Below, piece by piece: positions 1-4,078 of a stretch of 5,391 nt of DNA. This stretch comes from Phycisphaerales bacterium. Lineage in GTDB: Bacteria; Planctomycetota; Phycisphaerae; Phycisphaerales; UBA1924. The translations under genes were made by a program, and so were the position numbers. The notes beneath the pieces are model-generated. The model did no database searches. It saw only the letters and a program-made list of their open reading frames with translations, and was not told the DNA's origin. The DNA is taken from contig JAESUL010000083.1 in assembly GCA_016763115.1 (NCBI GenBank), positions 1 through 5,391 of the forward strand. The letters run 5' to 3'. Each line of letters opens with the position of its first letter. Within the stretch, counting starts at the first letter, position 1.

Positions 1-7
1 ACCCTCC

Positions 8-277
8 CTACCCCACCCCCCCTGATTTTCTAAGCCAAGCGGGGGTACTGCGTGTCACCCCGCACGTTCGCCGATGATAACCGATGATAGCCTGTGATAA
101 CTGATGATAACCGATGATAGCCGATGATAGCTGATGATAGCCTGTGATGGGAGCATTTAGCAGGGCTGGTGGGTGGGATGATGTGTCTTCTCTTTTGGCG
201 AAGATTTGTCGCGAGTTTTTGAGGGTAACCCCCGCTATACAAATCAGACAGTTACGCCGTATCTCCACAACAGCCAC
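8..277 (-). CDS. Possible small leftward ORF, Ash/Icd-leader-like (doubtful)
   Basis: An 89-codon leftward reading frame starts at GTG (277-275). An AAAGGG Shine-Dalgarno (complement of 283-288) sits 5 nt upstream, which is the main reason to take it seriously. Its middle reads AGVTLKNSRQIFAKRED, and from memory this resembles the short peptides encoded beside Ash/Icd-like genes in enterobacterial prophages and P4-type satellites; I could not check this. In those elements the same DNA (here about 189-235 on the + strand) may be conserved as a regulatory RNA rather than as protein. The C-terminal half is simply the translation of the decamer array, giving a 10-residue periodic peptide (IIGYHQLS...), which is typical of incidental translation of a repeat. 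It diverges from the rightward operon, as an immunity-side transcript would. It may be noncoding. Confidence 0.28.
   Translation of the reverse strand: MAVVEIRRNCLICIAGVTLKNSRQIFAKREDTSSHPPALLNAPITGYHQLSSAIIGYHQLSQAIIGYHRRTCGVTRSTPAWLRKSGGVG
71..150. repeat. Eight tandem 10-bp repeats
   Basis: Eight uninterrupted decamers follow each other in exact register. The consensus is C-[C/T]-[G/T]-[A/G]-TGATA-[A/G]; the commonest unit, ccgatgatag, occurs at 81, 111 and 121. Variants ctgatgata(a/g) occur at 101 and 131, and cctgtgat occurs at 91 and 141. The last unit (141-150) departs from consensus at its end. The 10-bp period is close to one helical turn, so equivalent bases of every unit would face nearly the same side of the DNA. 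That suits cooperative protein binding, such as iterons or operators, but no binding protein is evident here. Slippage-generated filler is the alternative. Confidence 0.9.
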
Positions 278-286
278 GACGACCCT

Positions 287-304
287 TTGCGCTCGTCAGC
301 GCAA
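287..304. other. Perfect 7-bp inverted repeat with 4-nt loop
   Basis: TTGCGCT (287-293) and AGCGCAA (298-304) are exact reverse complements separated by CGTC, giving a compact GC-rich hairpin on either strand. The downstream sequence on the + strand (TTGGTT) is only mildly T-rich, so it is at best a weak terminator. On the - strand the hairpin directly abuts the AAAGGG Shine-Dalgarno of the possible leftward ORF and could occlude it. It may also be a protein-binding palindrome upstream of the rightward promoter. Confidence 0.5.
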
Positions 305-367
305 TTGGTTAAGACCATAGACTATCGGTGTAGTGTTGTACATAGTTTTATATGATTAAATTAATGC

Positions 368-395
368 TTGACATTATTAGCAACAAGCGTATATT
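368..395 (+). promoter_or_regulatory. Strong sigma70-type promoter of the rightward operon
   Basis: A perfect -35 box TTGACA (368-373) is separated by 16 bp from the -10 box TATATT (390-395, five of six matches to TATAAT). The stretch just upstream (about 344-365) is almost all A/T, like an UP element. It contains a small imperfect palindrome ATTAA-A-TTAAT (355-365) adjoining the -35 box, a plausible operator. Transcription would begin near 402, leaving a leader of about 33 nt before the first gene at 435. This is the best promoter in the window and points into the gene cluster. Confidence 0.8.
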
Positions 396-434
396 GATAA
401 CTGTAGTATTAATTATTTAGAGAGAGATTATAAA

Positions 435-776
435 ATGGACATATTAGTAAACGGCGAAGTGAGAGAACTATCAATAATTGATCCAGCAACGAGCTGCGAA
501 TGGACGCAAGACTTGATCGGTAACGCTGGCTACCTCACCAGCTACGACGATCTGACAGAGCTGTACAGAATGTCGGGGTCTGATTATACATGGTGGAATG
601 ACTACATTGCGGAAGAACAAGACTTGCAGGATCGTTTGCATGAGCTCAGGCAAGTGTTGAGTGATAGCGAAGTTGAGAATCTTAATCAAGCAGTGTCTGA
701 TTGCGGTGACTCATGCTATGCGGGGATGCAGCTATCACTTGCAGAAGTGGTCGAATATTGCGAACAGTTAGAATAG
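435..776 (+). CDS. Very acidic 113-aa first gene of the operon, function unknown
   Basis: This is the first gene behind the strong promoter. Its start ATG has a purine-rich AGAGAG site 8-9 nt upstream. The product has 25 Asp/Glu against 4 Arg and no Lys, a net charge near -21, spread along the whole chain. The N-terminal half reads like a compact folded domain (NGEVRELSIIDP at 6-17, DLIGNAG at 26-32, then a Tyr/Trp-rich segment with WWNDYI at 53-58). The C-terminal half (about 60-113) is probably helical with Leu heptads. From memory, small mobile-element proteins with a similar start (ELSIIDP...W..DL.GN) exist without assigned function. Being small, strongly acidic and first transcribed is the profile of DNA-mimic anti-defence proteins such as T7 Ocr, but no sequence similarity to Ocr or ArdA was recognised, so that role is only a hypothesis. 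Confidence 0.85.
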   Translation: MDILVNGEVRELSIIDPATSCEWTQDLIGNAGYLTSYDDLTELYRMSGSDYTWWNDYIAEEQDLQDRLHELRQVLSDSEVENLNQAVSDCGDSCYAGMQLSLAEVVEYCEQLE

Positions 777-799
777 TTGACGATAGATTAAAACAGGTG

Positions 800-828
800 T
801 TGACAGATTGACTAATCGCTGATACAGT
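800..828 (+). promoter_or_regulatory. Internal sigma70-type promoter
   Basis: TTGACA (800-805) is followed after 17 bp by TACAGT (823-828), which keeps four of six -10 positions. The -10 is preceded by TGA (820-822), an extended -10 element. It lies in the 85-bp gap between the acidic first gene and the gene at 862, giving a predicted start near 835. It would allow the rest of the cluster to be expressed independently of the first gene. Confidence 0.6.
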
Positions 829-861
829 GTCTGAAACTTAACAAGTAAAGAGATTAAAATC

Positions 862-1125
862 ATGAATAAAATGGAATGGGTAGAGTCATTATACGTCGAA
901 ATAGAGAGGTTGAAATCAGATAGTTGGGAACGTCAGCAGGAAGATATGATTGACGCATTTTGTGACCAAGAGATGCAACGGATGCTATGTTTCGATGATA
1001 ATGAGTTAGTTGGCTATAAAGAAGAATTGCCGGAATTATTTAACAGATATCAGAGTCACTACGCGTACGAAAAACAAATACATTTTACACACATGGGAAT
1101 ATTCAGCGAACAATCGAGAGATTAA
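862..1125 (+). CDS. Hypothetical 87-aa protein, first copy of a tandem pair
   Basis: The start ATG is preceded by AAAGAGATTAAAATC, a leader that recurs before other genes here. The product is acidic to neutral and probably all-helical. It has an amphipathic N-terminus (MEWVESLYVEIERL, 4-17), a central acidic stretch (FDDNELVGYKEELPELF, 44-60) and HFTHMG near the end (74-79). No family was recognised. The next reading frame (1130-1248) begins with a similar N-terminus and ends with a similar HFTRM segment, so this gene was apparently duplicated. The C-terminus after HFTHMG differs from the second copy and runs straight into the leader of that copy, which suggests that a recombination junction formed its present end. 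Confidence 0.75.
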   Translation: MNKMEWVESLYVEIERLKSDSWERQQEDMIDAFCDQEMQRMLCFDDNELVGYKEELPELFNRYQSHYAYEKQIHFTHMGIFSEQSRD

Positions 1126-1129
1126 AAGC

Positions 1130-1248
1130 ATGACTAGATCAGAATGGGTAGAGCTGCTAGATGCAGAAGTACGGGTTTGCATTTTACCCGCATGGCTTTA
1201 TCTTTCTTAGACGAATTAGACAATAACGGAGTAAACGATAATGATTAA
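1130..1248 (+). pseudogene. Decayed second copy of the 862-1125 gene (internal deletion and frameshift)
   Basis: An ATG at 1130, with GAGATTAAAAGC in front, opens MTRSEWVELLDAEVR, matching MNKMEWVESLYVEIER of the upstream gene. This frame then runs out at 1208-1210 after an unrelated tail. In the -1 frame from 1180 the sequence reads HFTRMALSFLDELDNN and stops at 1246-1248, and HFTRM matches HFTHM of the first copy. Most of the middle (over 50 residues) is missing and the frame shifts by one base between 1172 and 1185. The second-frame stop overlaps the next gene's ATG by 8 bases (ATGATTAA), an arrangement seen at other real junctions here. That supports this frame having been the original 3' end. 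As it stands only a 26-aa peptide would be made. Confidence 0.6.
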
Positions 1249-1465
1249 ATTTAAAATACCGGCAGAACAGATTCGGGCGGCTATGGTGCATGTAGCCAAA
1301 GGCGATGTCAGGTACTATCTAAACGGAATCCACATTGCTAAAACGTTTTCGAAAACTACAGCTTTTGTAACTATTGAACTGTTTTCGGCTCTCTCCGCGA
1401 TAAAAGTGACATGCGAAGATCACCCAACCTTTTTAGTCATTATTATGCCTTGTCGTATAAGTTAG
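1241..1465 (+). CDS. Short sliding-clamp-like ORF (DnaN signature segments, centre missing)
   Basis: The start ATG lies 9 nt after GGAG (1228-1231). Residues 11-31 (IRAAMVHVAKGDVRYYLNGI) match the opening of the middle domain of the bacterial DNA polymerase III beta clamp. DVRYYLNG (22-29) is the hallmark of that segment in DnaN (E. coli QDVRYYLNGM). The C-terminus FLVIIMPCRIS resembles the C-terminal strand of the clamp (E. coli AYVVMPMRL). The expected intervening segment, including the TDGHR motif, is absent, and no other frame restores it. At 74 aa it is far shorter than DnaN (366 aa) and shorter than one complete clamp domain. It may be an internally deleted remnant of a phage clamp-like protein, or a reduced protein that still folds or pairs with the host clamp. 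It follows another deleted gene. Confidence 0.65.
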   Translation: MIKFKIPAEQIRAAMVHVAKGDVRYYLNGIHIAKTFSKTTAFVTIELFSALSAIKVTCEDHPTFLVIIMPCRIS

Positions 1466-1487
1466 CCAGGGATTGGAGTTAAGCGTT

Positions 1488-1703
1488 ATGAAAAAATCAA
1501 CGAAGAGGTTACCAGGCTACCGCGAATTGTTGCGAACGTCGCATCACTTGGTCGAAGTAGCAGAGGGTTGTGGAACTGACTACTTGCGCCTAGTCGCTGA
1601 TGTCATTTACCAGTTGCGTGCTACTGGTAGAACCAGCGCTGAAGACTTAAAAGTAATAAACGATACACTTGATAGCAAGCTAAAATTACGTAGGAGTAAA
1701 TAA
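1488..1703 (+). CDS. Hypothetical basic, helical 71-aa protein
   Basis: I chose ATG 1488 because GGAG (1475-1478) sits 9 nt upstream; an in-frame TTG at 1473 would overlap that site. The product is basic at both ends (MKKSTKR at 1-7, KLKLRRSK at 64-71) with a probably helical core (about 11-26, 30-46 and 50-66). Small basic helical phage proteins often bind nucleic acid, but no helix-turn-helix or other named motif is evident and no family was recognised. It ends one base before the next start (TAA-T-ATG), so the two genes are probably co-translated. Confidence 0.75.
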   Translation: MKKSTKRLPGYRELLRTSHHLVEVAEGCGTDYLRLVADVIYQLRATGRTSAEDLKVINDTLDSKLKLRRSK

Positions 1704-1704
1704 T

Positions 1705-2064
1705 ATGAGTCGTACAAAGCATATTCAAAAGTTAGCACAAAAGCTTTTAGGCGAAGGCAGCTATACTGATTCACTGGAAAAAGAATTAGTTGACGTAGCA
1801 CATGCGCTAAAGGCAGGTAAATACTATACACGTGTTGATTCGGTTGCTAGGTCGGGTGTGAGTCGGATCATCTCGATTGGTTACATAAAAGGGGGCAAGC
1901 TACGGTGCGTGTCAGCTCACGTATATAAGCTGGCAGGCACGGACAAGAACCAGAGAATTACAGGCTGCGGTATGGACATACTTTTTTCAGCTCAAAATAA
2001 CCTGTGGCGTAGGTTATTTCCGGGCACTCGTTATCAAGGTATGCCACATTATAATGATCTTTAA
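1705..2064 (+). CDS. Phage-type conserved protein with RxGxSR and GCGMD motifs
   Basis: AGGAG (1692-1696) lies 8 nt before the ATG, overlapping the end of the preceding gene. After a helical N-terminus (1-38) comes a compact domain with RSGVSR (49-54), a beta-rich stretch (55-75), GCGMD (87-91) and a final helix and tail containing LWRRLFP. From memory, this order (SRSGMSR..., then GCGMDMGF...) characterises a family of uncharacterised proteins frequent in phages and prophages of Proteobacteria. I know of no assigned biochemical function. The usual second Met/Gly-Phe of GCGMDMGF is replaced here by ILF, so it is a diverged member. The length is close to that of family members I remember, and the gene looks intact. 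Confidence 0.8.
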   Translation: MSRTKHIQKLAQKLLGEGSYTDSLEKELVDVAHALKAGKYYTRVDSVARSGVSRIISIGYIKGGKLRCVSAHVYKLAGTDKNQRITGCGMDILFSAQNNLWRRLFPGTRYQGMPHYNDL

Positions 2065-2102
2065 CACTTTGATAAAATGCTGACTAAAGAAGGATTAAGA
2101 CT

Positions 2103-2426
2103 ATGTGTATACAAGTATTAACGCGCGGTACAAACAGTTACGAGCTTTTGAGCGCTCAGGTGGTACATAAAGATAAGTATCTTTTGATTATTGTAACCCC
2201 GACGATATATTTGCCGGATGAAAACGATTCAAAATTCTGGGAAGATGAACCCGCACTTGTGACGGTGGGCGACTCGGCATTAAGTATGCTAGGCGATTGG
2301 GCGGTGACTCACGAGATAGGTGGCTGCTCAATCATAAAATACTACAGAAGTCAAGATTGTGAAGAGGCGGTTAAAAAAGTGCTAGGGCTTAAAGCAGAAT
2401 ATGAGCTTGCAGTAAGACATTTATAA
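2103..2426 (+). CDS. Hypothetical 107-aa protein
   Basis: The start ATG follows AAGGATTAAGACT, with AAGGA about 8 nt upstream. The N-terminal half looks like alternating beta strands (LLSAQVV at 15-21, YLLIIVTPTIYL at 26-37), then an acidic loop (DENDSKFWEDEPA, 39-51). The C-terminal third, CEEAVKKVLGLKAEYELAV, is probably a helix. There is no signal peptide, transmembrane segment or recognised motif. No family was recognised. It sits within the co-directional cluster with 38 bp before it and 26 bp after it. Confidence 0.75.
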   Translation: MCIQVLTRGTNSYELLSAQVVHKDKYLLIIVTPTIYLPDENDSKFWEDEPALVTVGDSALSMLGDWAVTHEIGGCSIIKYYRSQDCEEAVKKVLGLKAEYELAVRHL

Positions 2427-2452
2427 ACGCTAAAGAGATTAAGGAGATTGAA

Positions 2453-2602
2453 GTGAAATATATAGCCTACGACGACGAGGGGCTTTATGATATGCGCCAT
2501 AATTTTACTGGCTTAATTGAGCTTATAGACGAGTATTACATCTATACGCGCGATCAGTTGCAGGTGTTAGAAGATGATATACAAGCAGACTTAGATGATT
2601 AA
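2453..2602 (+). CDS. Small acidic 49-aa protein with GTG start
   Basis: A canonical AAGGAG (2441-2446) lies 6 nt before GTG 2453, the best Shine-Dalgarno in the window, so the GTG start is well supported. The product begins MKYIAYDDEGLYDMRH and ends VLEDDIQADLDD. It carries 14 acidic and 3 basic residues, net about -11, and looks helical from about residue 18 on. It resembles no family I recognise. Its stop overlaps the ATG of the next micro-ORF by 8 bases (ATGATTAA), suggesting translational coupling. An ATG-only gene search would miss it and leave a false 236-bp gap. Confidence 0.75.
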   Translation: MKYIAYDDEGLYDMRHNFTGLIELIDEYYIYTRDQLQVLEDDIQADLDD

Positions 2603-2666
2603 CGGGGAGAAGTTCCTACGCACAATATACGATTTAGAAAATAACCGAAAAGAGAGGTTAGTATGA
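2595..2666 (+). CDS. 23-aa micro-ORF sharing the GEKFLRxIYDLENN segment
   Basis: This frame starts inside the last codons of the preceding gene (8-base overlap, ATGATTAA) and ends by a 4-base ATGA overlap with the next gene. It is therefore placed exactly as a coupled gene would be, although it has no Shine-Dalgarno of its own. Residues 4-20 match the C-terminal segment of the frameshifted gene at 4683-5068 (GEKFLRxIYDLENNxKE). Codons of the two copies differ mostly at synonymous positions, which argues that both were under protein-level selection. It is either a free-standing micropeptide or the surviving C-terminal end of a lost paralogue. A TAG directly before the ATG shows there is no longer frame upstream. 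Confidence 0.5.
   Translation: MINGEKFLRTIYDLENNRKERLV
2604..2654 (+). repeat. 51-bp direct repeat, copy 1
   Basis: This pairs with 5000-5050 at 42 of 51 identical bases, including a 22-base identical core (2625-2646 with 5021-5042). Of the nine differences, five are silent in the shared reading frame. The copies are about 2.4 kb apart in the same orientation and bracket the block from the pentapeptide protein to the gene at 4683. Confidence 0.85.
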
Positions 2667-3163
2667 AATTTGACATCCTGGATATGGTTAGTGGTGAGGT
2701 GATGTTCACAGCCAAGATCGGCTGTGATGGGTTGGTACCAAGAGGGGTTAAGGTTGGTCTGGCGGTTCGCTGGGCGGTTGAAAATGGGGTCGATCTACGA
2801 GGGGCCGATCTGCGTGGGGCCGACCTGCGTGGGGTCGATCTGGGTGGGGTCGGCTGGGTACCAAAAATCGAAAACATCCATACAGCCGTATATGCCGCTG
2901 CAAAGGGGGAAGATGCACTTGATATGGAACAATGGCACACATGCGGGTCAAAACATTGTCGAGCGGGGTGGGTGGTCACTCTTGCCGGGGCAGCTGGAAA
3001 AGTTATGGAGGGTGTTTATGGGCCGGGTGTGGCGGCGGCATTGATCTATATGGCTAGTGATCCGGAAATGAAAAAGGTGCCGAATTGGTTAGCGTCAGAC
3101 GAAGATGCGCTTGAAAACATGAAAGAAATGGCAGAAGCAGAACAACTAACTAAAGAGGTATGA
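2663..3163 (+). CDS. Pentapeptide-repeat phage protein with HxCGxxxCxxGW domain
   Basis: AGAGAGG (2651-2657) lies 5 nt before the ATG, which also overlaps the previous stop (ATGA). The 166-aa product has a short N-terminal region (1-42) and four tandem pentapeptides (43-62: VDLRG, ADLRG, ADLRG, VDLGG) of the A(D/N)LxG type. A larger C-terminal domain follows, with WHTCGSKHCRAGW (91-103), a Gly/Ala-rich helix (104-131), PNW (140-142) and an acidic helical tail. From memory, this fusion of a few pentapeptides to an 'H.C...HCRAGW' domain is a recurrent, uncharacterised phage and prophage protein. Four repeats make about one coil of a pentapeptide beta-helix, too few for a Qnr/MfpA-type DNA mimic. 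Cys94, Cys99 and the two His (92, 98) could bind a metal or form a disulfide. The function is unknown; the gene appears intact. Confidence 0.85.
   Translation: MKFDILDMVSGEVMFTAKIGCDGLVPRGVKVGLAVRWAVENGVDLRGADLRGADLRGVDLGGVGWVPKIENIHTAVYAAAKGEDALDMEQWHTCGSKHCRAGWVVTLAGAAGKVMEGVYGPGVAAALIYMASDPEMKKVPNWLASDEDALENMKEMAEAEQLTKEV
2789..2848 (+). repeat. Four 15-bp coding repeats (pentapeptides)
   Basis: Four tandem 15-bp units, roughly G[T/C]C-GAT-CTG-CGT-GGG, encode the pentapeptides of the surrounding gene. Units 2 and 3 differ at a single silent base (gat/gac), which points to recent duplication. The segment is notably G-rich and GC-rich compared with the neighbouring genes. Confidence 0.9.
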
Positions 3164-3165
3164 AA

Positions 3166-3264
3166 ATGAAAACTACAGTGCTACTATTAATAACGATTGG
3201 GTCAAGCGGTACTTTTGAGGCGGTGACATCAGGCTCAAAAGCCTTTGGCCCGTCTGTAGCTTAA
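3166..3264 (+). CDS. Possible 32-aa peptide with hydrophobic N-terminus
   Basis: Two in-frame ATGs exist, at 3160 (ATGA overlap with the upstream stop) and at 3166. I favour 3166 because AGAGG (3154-3158) lies 7 nt upstream. The peptide begins MKTTVLLLITIGSSG, a Lys followed by about ten hydrophobic or small residues, then a polar tail rich in Ser, Gly and Ala. It could be a membrane or exported micropeptide, but the hydrophobic stretch is short for a transmembrane helix. It fills the 114-bp gap between two genes. No homologue was recognised and the call rests on position and ribosome site only. Confidence 0.4.
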   Translation: MKTTVLLLITIGSSGTFEAVTSGSKAFGPSVA

Positions 3265-3277
3265 AGGCGGGTTAACG

Positions 3278-3553
3278 ATGATACAGAAGATAGTTTCAGG
3301 CGGGCGGGAATTAGGCATTGAAGAAGGCTACCCAAAAACGGTGCTCGCAAGTCTCGTTTGTACTAAAGAAGTTAGAACGTTTTTAAACCCGTCTGAATAC
3401 ATTGTTGTTATTCAGGGCGGTATGGATGAAGGGCAGCTAAAAGCGGGTCTAGCATACTTTGATAAAAAGTTAGGTCAAGCGGATGCAGAAAAGCTAGTTA
3501 GCCACGTTAATAGCAAAGACTACAAGCTGGTTAAGGCGCTATGTTGTAAGTAG
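3278..3553 (+). CDS. Hypothetical 91-aa protein
   Basis: AAGGCGGG (3265-3272) lies 5 nt before the ATG and provides a plausible though not canonical ribosome site. The product looks alpha/beta. It has a strand-rich segment (TVLASLVC at 21-28, EYIVVIQGGM at 40-49), then two helices (GQLKAGLAYFDKKLG at 52-66 and DAEKLVSHV at 69-77) and a Lys/Cys-rich end (KLVKALCCK). There is no membrane segment, no recognised motif and no family assignment. The 44 bp after it hold only the ribosome site of the next gene. Confidence 0.75.
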   Translation: MIQKIVSGGRELGIEEGYPKTVLASLVCTKEVRTFLNPSEYIVVIQGGMDEGQLKAGLAYFDKKLGQADAEKLVSHVNSKDYKLVKALCCK

Positions 3554-3597
3554 CGGCGCAAGCTGATAAAACTTATTTAAAATTTGGAGTTTTAGCG

Positions 3598-4011
3598 ATG
3601 AACAGAGAGAACGTACAAGCATCAATCAACATCATGCAGCGAGTGATTGATAGGGGGTCTAACTTTAATCTCAGTTATTGGGCCAGCGGCGGGGCGCTGG
3701 AATCTTGTAAAAGCGAGGAGTCATACCACAAGTGCGGTATGTCCGCTTGTTGGGGTGGGTGGGTTGCGGTTGCGCCGGAGTGGCCAGGCGGTGTTGACGA
3801 GGGTGGTATACCCGTTATTGAGAACTGTTATGGGGAAGGGCTCGGAGGTGTTGAAGCCTTGGCTTATTGGCTAGATGTGGATTACGATGTGGTTAATGCT
3901 ATAGCAGGCATAGGATCGGACGGGGCTGAGACATACAGTCAAGTTAGGAATCTGAAGGATGTCACCCCCCAAATGGTCATAGCTAAATTAGAGGGTTTAT
4001 TAGATGAATAA
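3598..4011 (+). CDS. Phage-type 137-aa protein with HxCGxxxCxxGW motif
   Basis: GGAG lies about 8-9 nt before the ATG. After a helix (4-20), a W-containing turn and a Cys38 region, the protein carries H44-x-C46-G-x3-C51-x2-G-W55, with exactly the spacing of the motif in the pentapeptide protein at 2663. An EALAYWLDVDYDVVNAI helix pair (86-102) and a Leu/Glu-rich C-terminal helix (125-137) follow. From memory, small proteins with a 'CGT.aC.aGWa' motif followed by a helical 'A..wLgl' unit are widespread in phages, plasmids and prophages, with no established role. A shared fold with the 2663 product is likely. The last codons overlap the next micro-ORF by 8 bases (ATGAATAA). Confidence 0.8.
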   Translation: MNRENVQASINIMQRVIDRGSNFNLSYWASGGALESCKSEESYHKCGMSACWGGWVAVAPEWPGGVDEGGIPVIENCYGEGLGGVEALAYWLDVDYDVVNAIAGIGSDGAETYSQVRNLKDVTPQMVIAKLEGLLDE

Positions 4012-4078
4012 GACTAGGTTTATATTATTAACTGTGCTGTTTTATGCAGGTGCGGTCTGCTATGTGGCCTATTACTGA
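4004..4078 (+). CDS. 24-aa single-pass membrane micropeptide
   Basis: The start ATG overlaps the previous gene's stop by 8 bases, and AGAGGG (3990-3995) lies 8 nt upstream. The stop overlaps the next start as TGATG. The product is a two-charge N-terminus (MNKTR) followed by 19 uncharged, mostly aliphatic or aromatic residues to the end (FILLTVLFYAGAVCYVAYY). That is long enough to span a membrane once, and the positive residues predict an N-in orientation. The ribosome site, dual coupling and amino-acid pattern together make this a convincing gene despite its size. Small membrane peptides in phage accessory regions can act in lysis timing, superinfection exclusion or toxicity, but nothing in the sequence chooses among these. 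Confidence 0.65.
   Translation: MNKTRFILLTVLFYAGAVCYVAYY

Noticed and set aside
71..150. CRISPR array
   Set aside because: The units are 10 bp with no spacers, far too short and contiguous for a CRISPR array.
1010..1210. Rightward 66-codon ORF overlapping the 862 gene
   Set aside because: It is out of frame inside the 862 gene and continues into the N-terminal frame of the decayed copy. The real start there is 1130, which has the recurring leader.
2077..2121. 14-codon ORF overlapping the start of the 2103 gene
   Set aside because: It has no ribosome site, and the sequence is explained as the leader of the 2103 gene.
2599..2979. Leftward 126-codon ORF with Arg/Pro/Ser-rich repeats
   Set aside because: It is the antisense shadow of the pentapeptide-repeat gene; its repeats are the complement of the 15-bp coding repeats and it has no supporting ribosome site.
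2663..3163. Qnr/MfpA-type gyrase-protecting pentapeptide protein
   Set aside because: Only four pentapeptides are present, about one helical coil; the rest is a different domain.
3231..3244. AGGCT-CAAA-AGCCT hairpin followed by TT as a terminator
   Set aside because: The stem is only 5 bp, the T tract is too short, and it lies inside the 3166-3264 frame and between co-directional genes that continue immediately.
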